A stretch of 64,000 nt of DNA. Source: Streptomyces sp. ASQP_92. Its GTDB lineage: Bacteria; Actinomycetota; Actinomycetes; Streptomycetales; Streptomycetaceae. Under the pieces are notes generated by a model. The model searched no databases and was not told the origin of the DNA. It saw only the letters and a program-made list of their open reading frames with translations. The stretch spans positions 703,062 through 767,061 of the forward strand of contig NZ_JAODUA010000002.1 in the NCBI RefSeq assembly GCF_025399895.1, given 5' to 3'. The position numbers and the translations under genes were made by a program. Positions 9,115-19,398 of this stretch are shown here, one piece after another (the stretch's first letter is position 1; each line of letters starts with the position of its first letter).

Positions 9115-10032
9115 ATGAGCGCGACACGGATGCACCCCGATGAACACCCCATGAGCGACGACCTCGTGAGGCGGCTGATCGCCGGGCAGTTCCCGCGGTG
9201 GGCGGGCCGTGCGGTGGAGCGGTTCGCCTCCGGTGGCACGGTCAACGCCATGTACCGCCTCGGCGACGATCTGGTCGTACGGCTGCCTCTGGTGGCGGGC
9301 GGAGCCGGTGATGTGCTGATGGAGCAGGAGTGGCTGCCGCGCCTCGCGCCTCTGCTGCCCACGCCCATCCCCGAGGTGCTCGGCTTCGGGCGGCCCGCCC
9401 AGGGGTACCCGTGGCCGTGGTCGGTGTACCGGTGGCGGAACGGCGAGAACCCGGAAGCGGGAGCGTTGCGGGAGCCCCTCGCGCTGGCCGAGGACCTGGC
9501 CGGGTTTGTGAAGGCGATGGGGAGCGTCACCCTGCCCGGGGCGCCAACTGCCCACCGGGGTGGGCCACTTGGCACCCTCGACGAGGAGACCCGCCACGCC
9601 ATCCGGCTGCTGCGCGACATCCCCGAGGAGGGGGTCGACTGCGACGCGGCGGAAGCCGTATGGCAGGACGCGCTGCGCGAGCCCGACTGGGACGGCCCGC
9701 CGGTATGGCTGCACGCCGACCTCATGCCGGGCAACCTCCTGGTGGAGCGGGGCCGGCTCGCGGCGGTGATCGACTTCGGGTGCGCGGGCGTCGGCGATCC
9801 CGCGTGCGACCTGTTTCCCGCGTGGAACCTGCTCCCGGCCGACGGGCGGCAGGTCTTCCGCGAGGCGCTCGGCGTGGACGACGCGATGTGGCGCCGAGGC
9901 CGCGCCCGCACACTCTCCCAGGCCCTGATCGCGCTGCCCTACTACCGGACCACCAACCCCTCGATGGCGCGCAACGCCCGCCATGTGATCGGAGAGGTGT
10001 TGCGAGAGGTGCGGGTTCAGGTCGCCAAGTAG
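9115..10032 (+). CDS. aminoglycoside phosphotransferase-family (APH) kinase
   Basis: 305 residues of the protein-kinase-like APH fold. The N-lobe has SGGTVNAMYRLGDDLVVRLPL with the nucleotide-binding Lys replaced by Arg (VVRLP), as in many APH homologues. The catalytic loop is WLHADLMPGNLLV and the metal-binding loop is VIDFGCAGVGDPACDL. Family members phosphorylate aminoglycosides or other small hydroxylated molecules, so a resistance role is possible but unproven. Starts at 9106, 9115 and 9151 are all in frame; I prefer the ATG at 9115, and no RBS settles it. It is transcribed alone, convergent with the aldehyde dehydrogenase gene. Confidence 0.85.
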   Translation: MSATRMHPDEHPMSDDLVRRLIAGQFPRWAGRAVERFASGGTVNAMYRLGDDLVVRLPLVAGGAGDVLMEQEWLPRLAPLLPTPIPEVLGFGRPAQGYPWPWSVYRWRNGENPEAGALREPLALAEDLAGFVKAMGSVTLPGAPTAHRGGPLGTLDEETRHAIRLLRDIPEEGVDCDAAEAVWQDALREPDWDGPPVWLHADLMPGNLLVERGRLAAVIDFGCAGVGDPACDLFPAWNLLPADGRQVFREALGVDDAMWRRGRARTLSQALIALPYYRTTNPSMARNARHVIGEVLREVRVQVAK

Positions 10033-10120
10033 CTTACGCAGCAGCCGAATTGGCGGTGCGGATGCGCCGATGCCCGGCCAGGTGGCGACCTGGCCGGGGC
10101 GCGTCGAGGGGGGCCCGGCG

Positions 10121-10235
10121 AGCGGCTACCCCCGGCCTCGGGGAGGTGGGAGCTTCCCCTCGGCCTGGGGCGAGGTCGGTCCAGCGGCTTCCCCCCCCGG
10201 CCTCGGGGAAAGGCCGGCCCAGCGGGTTCCCCCGC
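10121..10235. repeat. GC-rich imperfect repeats in a convergent intergenic region
   Basis: AGCGGCT followed by a CCCCCGGCCTCGGGGA hairpin occurs at about 10121 and again at 10183, with a third related unit (AGCGGGTTCCCCCGC) at 10221. Each can fold. They lie between the 3' ends of two convergent genes, so they probably act as transcription terminators for both. Confidence 0.5.
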
Positions 10236-10249
10236 GCCGCAGGGCGGTC

Positions 10250-11572
10250 TCAGCCGAGCGGCTTCTCAAGGACCGCCTTGCGGTGGCTGAACGTCTCGAT
10301 GGAGTAGCGGCCGTGGTAGTTGCCCATCCCGCTCTCGCCGACCCCGCCGAACGGCAGGTCGGAGACGGTCAGATGGGCGAGCGGCAGACCGAAGCCCAGG
10401 CCCCCGGACGACGTCTCCGCGGCCAGGCGCGCGCGGGTGCCGTCCGACTCGGTGAAGGCGTACAGGGCGAGCGGCTTGTCGCGGTCGTTGATGAACCCGA
10501 TGGCCTCGTCCAGGTCCGCCACCGTGACGATGGGCAGGATCGGCCCGAAGATCTCCTCGCGCATGACGGGTGACGCGGGGTCGACGTCGGCCAGGACGGT
10601 CGGCGCGATGTACTTGGCGGCCCGGTCGGTGCCGCCACCGGTCACGGTCCGGCCGGAGTCGAGCAGCGAGCTGAGCCGGTCGAAGTGGCGCTCGTTGACG
10701 ATCCGCCCGTACTCGCGCGCCTCGCGCGGCTCGGCACCGAAGAGCTGCTCCACGGCGCGGACGAACTCGGGCTCCAGGGCGCGGGCGGTCTCCGGGTCGG
10801 TGAGGACGTAGTCCGGCGCGACACAGGTCTGCCCGGCGTTGAGGAACTTGCCGCGCGCGAGCCGGTCGGCGACCACGGACAGGTCGGCCCCGCGGTCCAC
10901 GAACGCCGGGGACTTTCCGCCCAGTTCGAGGGTGACCGGAGTGAGGTGCTCGGCGGCGGCCCGCATCACGATCCGGCCGACCGTGCCGTTGCCCGTGTAG
11001 AAGATGTGGTCGAAGCGTTCCGCCAGGAGCGCGGTGGTCTCGGGCACGGCGCCTTCCACCACGGCGACGGCGGCGGTGTCGAGGTGGCGCGGCAGCAACC
11101 GGGCCAGCGCGGCGGAGGTCGCCGGTGCCAGCTCACTGGGCTTGACCACCACGGTGTTGCCCGCGGCCAGCGCGCCCAGCATCGGCGTCAGGAGAAGCTG
11201 GACCGGATAGTTCCAGGGGGCGATGACCAGGACGACGCCCAGCGGGTCGTACTGGGTGTGCGCCGTCGCGTCCGCGCCGAGGTGCGCCGGAACCGGGGCG
11301 GGCTCGGGGCGCAGCCACTCGGCGAGGTGCTCCAGGGTGTGGTCGATCTCGCGCACGGTGAAGTCGATCTCGGTGCGGAAGGCCTCGGTGGAACTCTTGC
11401 CGAGGTCGGAGTGGAGGGCCTCCGCGAGCTCGGCACCGTGCGTCGTGAGCATCTCGCGGAGTCGGCGCAGCTGCGTGGTACGCCACTCGATGGGCTGGGT
11501 GCGCCCGGAGCGGAAGGTGGCGCGCAGCCGCGCGACGATCTCGGCGGGCTGCTCGGGGGTGTGGTCGTTCAC
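10250..11572 (-). CDS. NAD(P)-dependent aldehyde dehydrogenase
   Basis: 440 residues, the short class-3-like ALDH length. Catalytic residues are in place: Asn121 in APWNYP, Glu216 in ELGGKSP and nucleophile Cys250 in NAGQTCVAPDY. The C-terminal GLGFGLPLAHL and LPFGGVGESGMGNYHG segments are the usual ALDH signatures of this group (coniferyl-aldehyde and fatty-aldehyde dehydrogenases). It would oxidise an aldehyde to the acid in the cytoplasm. The GTG start at 11572 is preceded by GCGAGGCACT. The protein would run 30 residues longer from the first upstream start, without family support. A palindrome lies about 60 bases upstream. Confidence 0.9.
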   Translation of the reverse strand: MNDHTPEQPAEIVARLRATFRSGRTQPIEWRTTQLRRLREMLTTHGAELAEALHSDLGKSSTEAFRTEIDFTVREIDHTLEHLAEWLRPEPAPVPAHLGADATAHTQYDPLGVVLVIAPWNYPVQLLLTPMLGALAAGNTVVVKPSELAPATSAALARLLPRHLDTAAVAVVEGAVPETTALLAERFDHIFYTGNGTVGRIVMRAAAEHLTPVTLELGGKSPAFVDRGADLSVVADRLARGKFLNAGQTCVAPDYVLTDPETARALEPEFVRAVEQLFGAEPREAREYGRIVNERHFDRLSSLLDSGRTVTGGGTDRAAKYIAPTVLADVDPASPVMREEIFGPILPIVTVADLDEAIGFINDRDKPLALYAFTESDGTRARLAAETSSGGLGFGLPLAHLTVSDLPFGGVGESGMGNYHGRYSIETFSHRKAVLEKPLG

Positions 11573-11627
11573 AGTGCCTCGCTGATCAGTGCCGACCCGG
11601 CGGTGGGGGCCGCGGGTCTCTCCGAAA

Positions 11628-11647
11628 GGTTGATGCATATACCAACC
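11628..11647. promoter_or_regulatory. imperfect inverted repeat upstream of the aldehyde dehydrogenase gene
   Basis: GGTTGATGCATATACCAACC has 7 of 10 matching pairs and sits in an unusually AT-rich patch 56 bases before the GTG. It is a candidate operator or promoter element for the leftward gene. Confidence 0.35.
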
Positions 11648-11771
11648 ATTGAGATCGGCCAATCATTCCAATATCGCCACCACTACTTCTCGTGACGAGT
11701 CCGGAACGGGGTGCGAGGTGGGGAGTGGCTGGCCTGCCACGGCGCTCGGCACCGAACGGCATCGGGGCGCA

Positions 11772-11921
11772 GCGGCTGCCCGGACGGACCGCCCCCACGC
11801 TCGCCGCGACCACCATCGCGATGGCCACGCACTGCGCCGCCGAGAGACCTTGGTGCAGGACGAGGTACCCCGCCGGCGCGGCGACGGCCATCGCGATCGC
11901 CGGCTCGTCCAGGCGCGGAAA
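11772..11921 (-). pseudogene. remnant of an EamA/RhtA-type (DMT) exporter
   Basis: On the minus strand this stretch encodes LDEPAIAMAVAAPAGYLVLH followed by QGLSAAQCVAIAMVVAASVG and AVR. That closely follows the C-terminal end of EamA-family threonine/homoserine exporters, where EPAxAAL is followed by LGExLSxxQWxAIALVVAASVG. Nothing upstream in this frame resembles the other nine membrane segments, and the frame runs on into low-complexity Arg/Pro sequence after it. So only the last two transmembrane segments remain. I call it a gene relic; no RBS or start is associated with it. Confidence 0.6.
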
Positions 11922-12109
11922 ACGGGCGCCCGCACGGGAGTTGAGCAGGAGGTGCGGCGCGCACGTCATCGCGCCCCGTGGTCCTGGCCCGGCGCGAGGG
12001 CCCGGGGCGCCCGGCCATCCCCGACCTGCCGGCCCTCGCGCGCCAGGTGCTCGCACCCCGCGATGTCTGAGCAGCGGGAGGCCGCCGCAGGCGCGCCCTC
12101 CGGTGACAC

Positions 12110-12460
12110 CTACATGCGGGGCTGGCCGTAGTACCGGGCGAACCGCTCCAGATACGAGGGTTCCGCGGCATGCTCGGCCGGGTCGTACTCGGGAGCGTTG
12201 CGGATCTCCTCCTTGGTCCGGCCGACCTGGACCGTCCGCTCGGCGGTGTCGATGCGTGTGATGGTTCCGACGGGCAGCAGCACCCGCTTGCCGAAGATCC
12301 AGACTCCGGTGTCGACCACGAGATAGGCGGCGCCGACGGTCTCGGAGTGGTCGTCGATCTTGCCGATATGACCGTCGGTGGCTTCCACCCGGTAGCCGAC
12401 GAGCTCAACTCCCGCCCGATACCCGGCAGTTGGGTGGTAGTCCCAGATGTCGTCGTTCAC
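12110..12460 (-). CDS. PRC-barrel domain protein
   Basis: 116 residues. The core (VGYRVEATDGHIGKIDDHSE, then AAYLVVDTG and RVLLPVGTITRID) matches the PRC-barrel fold found in RimM and photosynthetic reaction-centre H subunits. Stand-alone PRC-barrel proteins are common in actinomycetes next to stress genes, and their molecular role is unclear. The C-terminal third (EYDPAEHAAEPSYLERFARYY) is acidic then aromatic. The GTG start at 12460 is preceded by GAGAGGCAGCT. Confidence 0.85.
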   Translation of the reverse strand: MNDDIWDYHPTAGYRAGVELVGYRVEATDGHIGKIDDHSETVGAAYLVVDTGVWIFGKRVLLPVGTITRIDTAERTVQVGRTKEEIRNAPEYDPAEHAAEPSYLERFARYYGQPRM

Positions 12461-12744
12461 AGCTGCCTCTCCGGTCTCGCTGTTCCTGCGGCTCTCCGGT
12501 CTCTCTGCTCCTGCGGCCGTGCCGCTCCTCGATTGCGGTGAACGTACGCCGACGACCCGGCCGCCGCACCTCGGCCCGGCCGCCGTGTGACGCAGAGTGA
12601 TGCTTCGGGGTGCGAATGGTGGGGGTGTGGGTCACGACGGGGCGCGGTCAGGGCCGGGCCGCCGGCCGAGGGTGACGCGGGGCCGCTCGGAGCGGCGTCG
12701 CGCGCCACCGCCTCCCTGCCCTTCGTCCGATGCCGGAGCACACG

Positions 12745-12981
12745 ATGCTGTCGCCCCACTGGTACGTCGTCCACGCCCTCCTCTCCCTGCTGCGCAGCAG
12801 GGAGAGGAGGGCCGTCCGGTCGCCGCTGGACTCGGGGGCCCTTCAGGCCCGGGACGATGCCGCGTACACGCTGTGCGTCCTGATGGGGGAGCGTTCGATG
12901 GCCGCGGCGGTGGAAGCGGCCGAGCGCTATCTGGCCCGCGCCCGGGAAGCGGCGGAAACCGGGGGCCAACCGGCCCTGTAG
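12745..12981 (+). CDS. DUF5133-like small protein
   Basis: About 78 residues from the ATG at 12745, which has CCGGAG six bases upstream; an ATG 15 bases earlier is also in frame. The central DDAAYTLCVLMGERSMAAAV and following helix match the Streptomyces DUF5133 group, whose members have (L/Y)TLCVxTGxxxVxAA. Function is unknown. A perfect 38-bp palindrome lies inside the coding sequence (separate entry), encoding the Leu/Arg-rich segment ALLSLLRSRERRA. This region is more basic than in typical family members, so the palindrome may have been inserted or expanded there. Confidence 0.65.
   Translation: MLSPHWYVVHALLSLLRSRERRAVRSPLDSGALQARDDAAYTLCVLMGERSMAAAVEAAERYLARAREAAETGGQPAL
12775..12812. 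repeat. perfect 38-bp palindrome inside a coding sequence
   Basis: Two 19-base arms (12775-12793 and 12794-12812) are exact reverse complements with no loop. The left arm begins GCCCTCCTCTCC and the right arm ends GGAGAGGAGGGC. It is in frame with the small DUF5133-like gene. Confidence 0.9.
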
Positions 12982-12983
12982 GG

Positions 12984-13298
12984 TCAGGCGGTTCGGGGGG
13001 ACACGAACACGATGACGGAGGCCACCTGCTCGCGCTTGGGGTGGGTGTCGGCGCCGCCGAGCCCGTAGTGGGTCTCCACGCGCTGGACGACCAGGGGGTG
13101 GCCCGTGATCCACAGGGTGACGGTCTGCCCGACGACGGGGATGGGCAACGGGCCCTCGAACATGGCGAGTTCGACCGCCTCCGCCCCGTCCGTGGCGTGG
13201 ACGAACGTCATGATCTGGCGGGTGCGCGCGAAGTCCTGCTCGAAGTCGACCTTGTCGCGGGCGGCGAGGGTGGCGGTGATGGCATCGGGAAGGCTCAT
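12984..13298 (-). CDS. conserved small hypothetical protein
   Basis: 104 residues from the ATG at 13298. The protein begins MSLPDAITATLAARDKVDFE and has two beta-rich halves (MTFVHATDGAEAVELAMFEG and VVGQTVTLWITGHPLVVQRV), ending in VASVIVFVSPRTA. No signal peptide or membrane segment is seen. I do not recognise a family. It ends two bases after the convergent DUF5133-like gene and diverges from the CsbD gene. Confidence 0.6.
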   Translation of the reverse strand: MSLPDAITATLAARDKVDFEQDFARTRQIMTFVHATDGAEAVELAMFEGPLPIPVVGQTVTLWITGHPLVVQRVETHYGLGGADTHPKREQVASVIVFVSPRTA

Positions 13299-13440
13299 GG
13301 GCCCATCATCCCGCGCCACCGGACCGTCACCCTCCGCCGGGGCCACCCGTCCGGTCGGACGGACGCCTGCTCGTCGAGCGGATTGTTGGTGTATGTCCTA
13401 GCTTGGGATCGTCAGTGATCCCGATCGGTAGGAGTTCGCC

Positions 13441-13635
13441 GTGGGCGACAGCGCCATGGACAAGATCAAGGGCAAGGCCAAGGAAGCCGCGGGCAAGGCC
13501 ACCGGCAACGACCGGATGGCCGCCGAGGGCAAGACCGACCAGGCAAAGGGCAAGGCCAAGGACGCCATGGAGAACATGAAGAAGCGTGCTGAAGGAACCA
13601 GGGACTCGCTGACAGACAAGCGCGACGACATCTGA
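13441..13635 (+). CDS. CsbD-family stress-response protein
   Basis: 64 residues, almost all charged. The repeats DKIKGKAKEAAGKATGNDR and GKTDQAKGKAKDAMEN are the CsbD signature, a small hydrophilic protein that in Bacillus belongs to the general-stress sigma regulon. The GTG start at 13441 has TAGGAG seven bases before it. Upstream, GTTGG and GGGATC spaced by about 15 bases loosely fit a sigma-B-like promoter. A run of three hairpins follows the gene. Confidence 0.9.
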   Translation: MGDSAMDKIKGKAKEAAGKATGNDRMAAEGKTDQAKGKAKDAMENMKKRAEGTRDSLTDKRDDI

Positions 13636-13646
13636 GCGGTGTTCAC

Positions 13647-13676
13647 AAGCCCCCGGCCGTCTCCGGCCGGGGGCTT
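13647..13676 (+). terminator. terminator of the CsbD gene
   Basis: AAGCCCCCGGCC and GGCCGGGGGCTT form a perfect 12-bp stem with a 6-base loop, 11 bases after the stop codon. Confidence 0.85.
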
Positions 13677-13759
13677 CGTCGTGCGCCCGGGCCCCCAGAC
13701 GGGGGCTTTGCCGTGCCCCCGGGCCCCCGGCCGGGGGCTTCGTCGTGCGCCCGGGCCCC
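13663..13759. repeat. 33-bp direct repeat with tandem terminator-like hairpins
   Basis: A 33-base unit starting CCGGCCGGGGGCTTCG is found exactly at 13663-13695 and 13727-13759. Hairpins GCCCCC-AGAC-GGGGGC (13691-13706) and the perfect palindrome GCCCCCGGCCGGGGGC (13723-13738) follow the main terminator. The array looks like duplication of a terminator. Confidence 0.75.
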
Positions 13760-13976
13760 GCGTCGCCCGGCCGGCGTGCGCCTGGCTCGCACCCCGGGGC
13801 GGCCCCGTCACCGCCAACCGATCAGGAACGGAGAAGCGCGGTCGGCAGCGCGGAACTAGCGTGATCAACACCTCGGTCCACCGGCCCGGCACCCCGCGTC
13901 ACGTCAGCACTCGACGCCGAGGTGACGCACGACCGGACCGACCGTGACGATGCGACCCACGACTTCAGGAGCGACC

Positions 13977-14333
13977 ATGACCACCGGCTCTTCCACCCAG
14001 GGAATCAAGACCGTGCTGCACCCGGTGTCCGACCTGGCGGCGGCCAAGGCGGTGTACAGCGCGCTGCTCGGCGTCGCGCCCACCACCGACGAGCCGTACT
14101 ACGTCGGCTACGAGACCGGGGGCCAGCAGATCGGCCTCGTGCCGAACGGCGCCGAGCAGGGCATGACCTCGCCCGTCGCCCACTGGCACGTGCCCGACAT
14201 CGAGGCGAAGCTCGCCGAGGTGATCGCCGCGGGCGCCAAGGTCAAGGAGCCGACGCGTGATGTCGGCGGTGGCCGACTGGTGGCCACGTTCACCGACCCC
14301 GACGGGAACGTCCTCGGGCTGATCCAGGGCTGA
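13977..14333 (+). CDS. VOC/glyoxalase-family protein
   Basis: 118 residues, one vicinal-oxygen-chelate module: KTVLHPVSDLAAAKAVYSAL at the N-terminus, GLVPNGAEQG in the middle and the closing VATFTDPDGNVLGLIQ. VOC proteins bind a metal and act on, or sequester, small molecules. The family includes glyoxalases, dioxygenases and bleomycin-binding proteins, and the substrate is open here. The ATG at 13977 has CAGGAG upstream. It is probably a single-gene transcript, preceded by a 340-base stretch containing only terminators. Confidence 0.88.
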   Translation: MTTGSSTQGIKTVLHPVSDLAAAKAVYSALLGVAPTTDEPYYVGYETGGQQIGLVPNGAEQGMTSPVAHWHVPDIEAKLAEVIAAGAKVKEPTRDVGGGRLVATFTDPDGNVLGLIQG

Positions 14334-14553
14334 CCAGCGCGCCCGGAGCCAACGGGCCTCGCGTCGGACGGCGGGGCATCCCGTCCCGCCGGCCGCCCCG
14401 ATGAGCGCACGGCGGACCGTTGCCGTGGCCCGCCCGACGAAGTAGAACCGTACGTACCGCGCACAGCCGACACGTGCACCACAGCCAAGCCGGGCCATAC
14501 CGGCGGGGGCCGCTCATGTGGCCGCCGCCCTACAGATGGAGAACGCGATCAGC

Positions 14554-16938
<2,385 letters not shown>

Positions 16939-16989
16939 CGAGCCCGACGAACGAGTTCACGTTCCGTCTTGCGTCGCCCAGTCGCCGGG

Positions 16990-17016
16990 GTTCGCGATGT
17001 GCGAGATGTTCGCGAT
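16990..17016. repeat. 9-bp tandem repeat
   Basis: Three consecutive 9-mers (GTTCGCGAT, GTGCGAGAT, GTTCGCGAT) lie in the intergenic region after the UvrA-like gene. They are too short to name as operators. Confidence 0.5.
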
Positions 17017-17137
17017 ACGCATGGCATCAACAGGTGCGCTGGACAGGCGAGTTGAAGGGCGTATGGCGCGCCGCTTCCCCGGGACAATGACCGGGGGAGC
17101 GGCCCGGTAACCCGGTGGGGCCACCCCGCCTGCCCAG

Positions 17138-17317
17138 TCACGCCGCTTGGCTGTACGCCGCTTCCTCGTGACGCCGCTCGATCACCAAAAACGCGTCGCT
17201 TTCGAGGTCCATCACCACCGTGGCCGGCCGGCCACGCCTCCTGAGCTGAGCCGCGAGCTCCTCGGCCGGCCAAGAACCGCGCGGGCCGCCTGCGGGAAAA
17301 CGCCCAATCACCGACAT
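17138..17317 (-). CDS. small hypothetical protein
   Basis: 59 residues. The ATG at 17317 is preceded by AAAGGGGAGG with an 8-base spacer, one of the best RBSs in the window, which is the main reason to call it. The sequence has an N-terminal MSVIGRFPAGGPRG, a helix (PAEELAAQLRRRG) and a short beta-rich part (ATVVMDLESDAFLVIER). No signal or membrane segment is seen. I do not know the family. It diverges from the secreted serine hydrolase gene. Confidence 0.6.
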   Translation of the reverse strand: MSVIGRFPAGGPRGSWPAEELAAQLRRRGRPATVVMDLESDAFLVIERRHEEAAYSQAA

Positions 17318-17555
17318 GGCAGCAGCCTCCCCTTTCCGAACCGTCGTCTGTACGGTGCTTCTGCCCTCGAATCGCGGCGCCATGCCCGGGGGCGCGTACG
17401 GCGACGGGTTCGCAACCGCCACCGAAACGCCGAGGGCCGCGCCTTGTCGGGGGAGAAGCCCGGCGCGGCTGTACGCTCTCGGCCGCGCGCCCCCGGCCGG
17501 GTCGCGACCGCCGTGCCCCAGCGGGACATCGAGCAAGCACAGAAGGACGTCGCCC

Positions 17556-18887
17556 GTGATGAGAACGGAGCTCGCGCGTTCGGCGGTCACGCTCGCGACG
17601 GCCCTGGCACTGGTGGCAGGCACCGCGGCCGACGCGATGGCGGGCAGCACGGGACGTGCGGGAGACAGGGCGAGCGCGGTGAACGCCTTCGGCCCGACCG
17701 TCCAGCAGGGCCGGAGCGGTCCTGTCCCCAGCCTCCCCGAGGTGCGCGCCGCGCTCACCCGTGTCATGGGCTCGGGGGCGCCCGGCGCGTTCGCGGTGGT
17801 CCGGGATCACGACCACCCCGAGCTCGGAGGGTCGCTCGCCGTGGGCAGGGCGGACCTGGACGGCACACCCATGTGGGCCGGCGCCCGGTTCAGGGTCGGC
17901 AGCAACACCAAAATGTTCACCTCGGTCCTGGTGCTGCGCCTCGCCGAACAGGGCCGCCTCGACCTCGACAAGCCGCTTCGCGACTATCTGCCGCCCGGGA
18001 CGATTCCGGCGAGCTGGCCGATCACCGCCCGACAGGTACTTGGGCACCGCGCCGGGGTGTACGACCACGTCAACGATCTGCTGGAGCAGAACGGCGAGGA
18101 GACCACGGCCGCCTTCGAGGCCCGGATCCGCGATACCGTCTACGATCCCCGCGCCCTGGTGTCCCTCTCGGTGAGACACGGACTGCAATTCCCGCCGGGA
18201 AGCGCCTACGCCTACACCAACACGGGCTTCGTCCTGATGGGTCTGGCCGCCGAGCACCTCACCGGCCGGCCCTATGCCGAGCTGCTGCGCGAGCAGATCT
18301 TCGCGCCGCTGGGGCTGCGCCGGACGTCCTTCACCGTGCCCGCGAAGCGGATCGTGGGGCGGCACGTCAGCGGGTATCTGACCCACGACGACCCGCGCGA
18401 GCCACTGCTCGACTCGACCGAGCAGACCGGTTCCTGGATCTGGAGCGCGGGAGGCATCGTGTCCTCGGCCCGCGACCTCGACCGCTTCCTGACCGCGCTG
18501 CTCGCGGGGAGCGCCGGAGGGCTGATCTCCGACGACTCGCTGCGGCAGATGACCCTGGCCCTGCCCACGGGCGTGCCCCACGTCGCCTACGGGCTCGGGC
18601 TGCGGCGGATCCTTTTGTCCTGCGGCACGGTGCTGGGGCACGGCGGGATCGTCCAGGGCTTCCAGTCGCAGGCGTTCGCCACGCCGGACGGGCGCCGTAC
18701 GGTGGTCGTCTTCGCCAACGCCTCCAACAACGGCGCCGTCACCCAAGGTTTGATGGACGCCCTTGAGCCCGCGTTCTGCGGGCCGGCCTCCACGCGACGA
18801 GACCCGTCCGCCGGCACGCGTACCCCGTCCATCGAGGGCAGGGGACACATCCCCTTCGTTCCGGCCGTCGAGGACGCGCGCATGTGA
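17556..18887 (+). CDS. secreted serine hydrolase (class C beta-lactamase / DD-peptidase fold)
   Basis: About 443 residues. A Sec signal peptide (VTLATALALVAGTAADAMAG) is followed by the beta-lactamase-fold motifs: Ser116-x-x-Lys119 (SNTK), Tyr220-x-Asn222 (YTN) and HGG near residue 365 in place of KTG. The pattern matches the D-Ala-D-Ala carboxypeptidase/esterase EstB/AmpC-like group acting outside the membrane on peptidoglycan or small esters. HRAG replaces the common HTSG after the YLP segment. The GTG at 17556 has AAGGA eight bases upstream; the next codon is ATG and could also be used. The last 35 residues are a Pro/Thr/Arg-rich tail. Confidence 0.85.
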   Translation: MMRTELARSAVTLATALALVAGTAADAMAGSTGRAGDRASAVNAFGPTVQQGRSGPVPSLPEVRAALTRVMGSGAPGAFAVVRDHDHPELGGSLAVGRADLDGTPMWAGARFRVGSNTKMFTSVLVLRLAEQGRLDLDKPLRDYLPPGTIPASWPITARQVLGHRAGVYDHVNDLLEQNGEETTAAFEARIRDTVYDPRALVSLSVRHGLQFPPGSAYAYTNTGFVLMGLAAEHLTGRPYAELLREQIFAPLGLRRTSFTVPAKRIVGRHVSGYLTHDDPREPLLDSTEQTGSWIWSAGGIVSSARDLDRFLTALLAGSAGGLISDDSLRQMTLALPTGVPHVAYGLGLRRILLSCGTVLGHGGIVQGFQSQAFATPDGRRTVVVFANASNNGAVTQGLMDALEPAFCGPASTRRDPSAGTRTPSIEGRGHIPFVPAVEDARM

Positions 18888-18908
18888 CCGGCCCTCGCGG
18901 CCGAGCCC

Positions 18909-19313
18909 CTACTCGTCGTCCCAGGCCATCGAGCTCATCCGCCAGCCCGCGGGGGTGCGGATGAACTGGGTGGTCTTGCGGCCGACGCCCTCGAACCGCC
19001 GGCCGTCGCGGATGCCCGACTTGGCGTACTCGCTGAAGCGATGGGCGACCGCACCATAGACCTCGGTCCGCTCGTGGACTTCCCACTCGGAGAACTCCGT
19101 GAGCGTGCCATCGGTGAGGATCTTCTTCCGGGGCGTGATGAAGGCGTCGAGGTCGTAGACGACCGGTTCGTCGCCGGAGTTGTTGATGATCATCCCTTGG
19201 GGTACGAACACCTCGCGGACGACGTCCAGGTTCGGCCGACCGCCGCCGGTATTGGTGAACGCCCCGAGGAAGGCGCGCATCAGCTTGTCGATCTCGGCTT
19301 TGGCCTCGGTCAC
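18909..19313 (-). CDS. SnoaL/NTF2-like domain protein
   Basis: 134 residues. The pattern is an N-terminal helix (EAKAEIDKLMRAFLGAFTNTGG), then VFVPQGMIINNSG and WEVHERTEVYGAVAHRFSEYAKSG, ending in a beta hairpin TTQFIRTPAGWRMSSMAWDDE. This is the cone-shaped NTF2/SnoaL/DUF4440 fold, used by small enzymes and binding proteins; the ligand cannot be told. The GTG start at 19313 has GGAAGG seven bases upstream. It is convergent with the serine hydrolase gene and follows the propeller gene on the same strand. Confidence 0.75.
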   Translation of the reverse strand: MTEAKAEIDKLMRAFLGAFTNTGGGRPNLDVVREVFVPQGMIINNSGDEPVVYDLDAFITPRKKILTDGTLTEFSEWEVHERTEVYGAVAHRFSEYAKSGIRDGRRFEGVGRKTTQFIRTPAGWRMSSMAWDDE

Positions 19314-19398
19314 GGGTACGCCTTCCACGGGTGGTCGCCTCTCACGTCGTCCTGGAACTCGCTGTGGCTGTGCGGAGATTGTCCAGGGTGCGGCGTGG

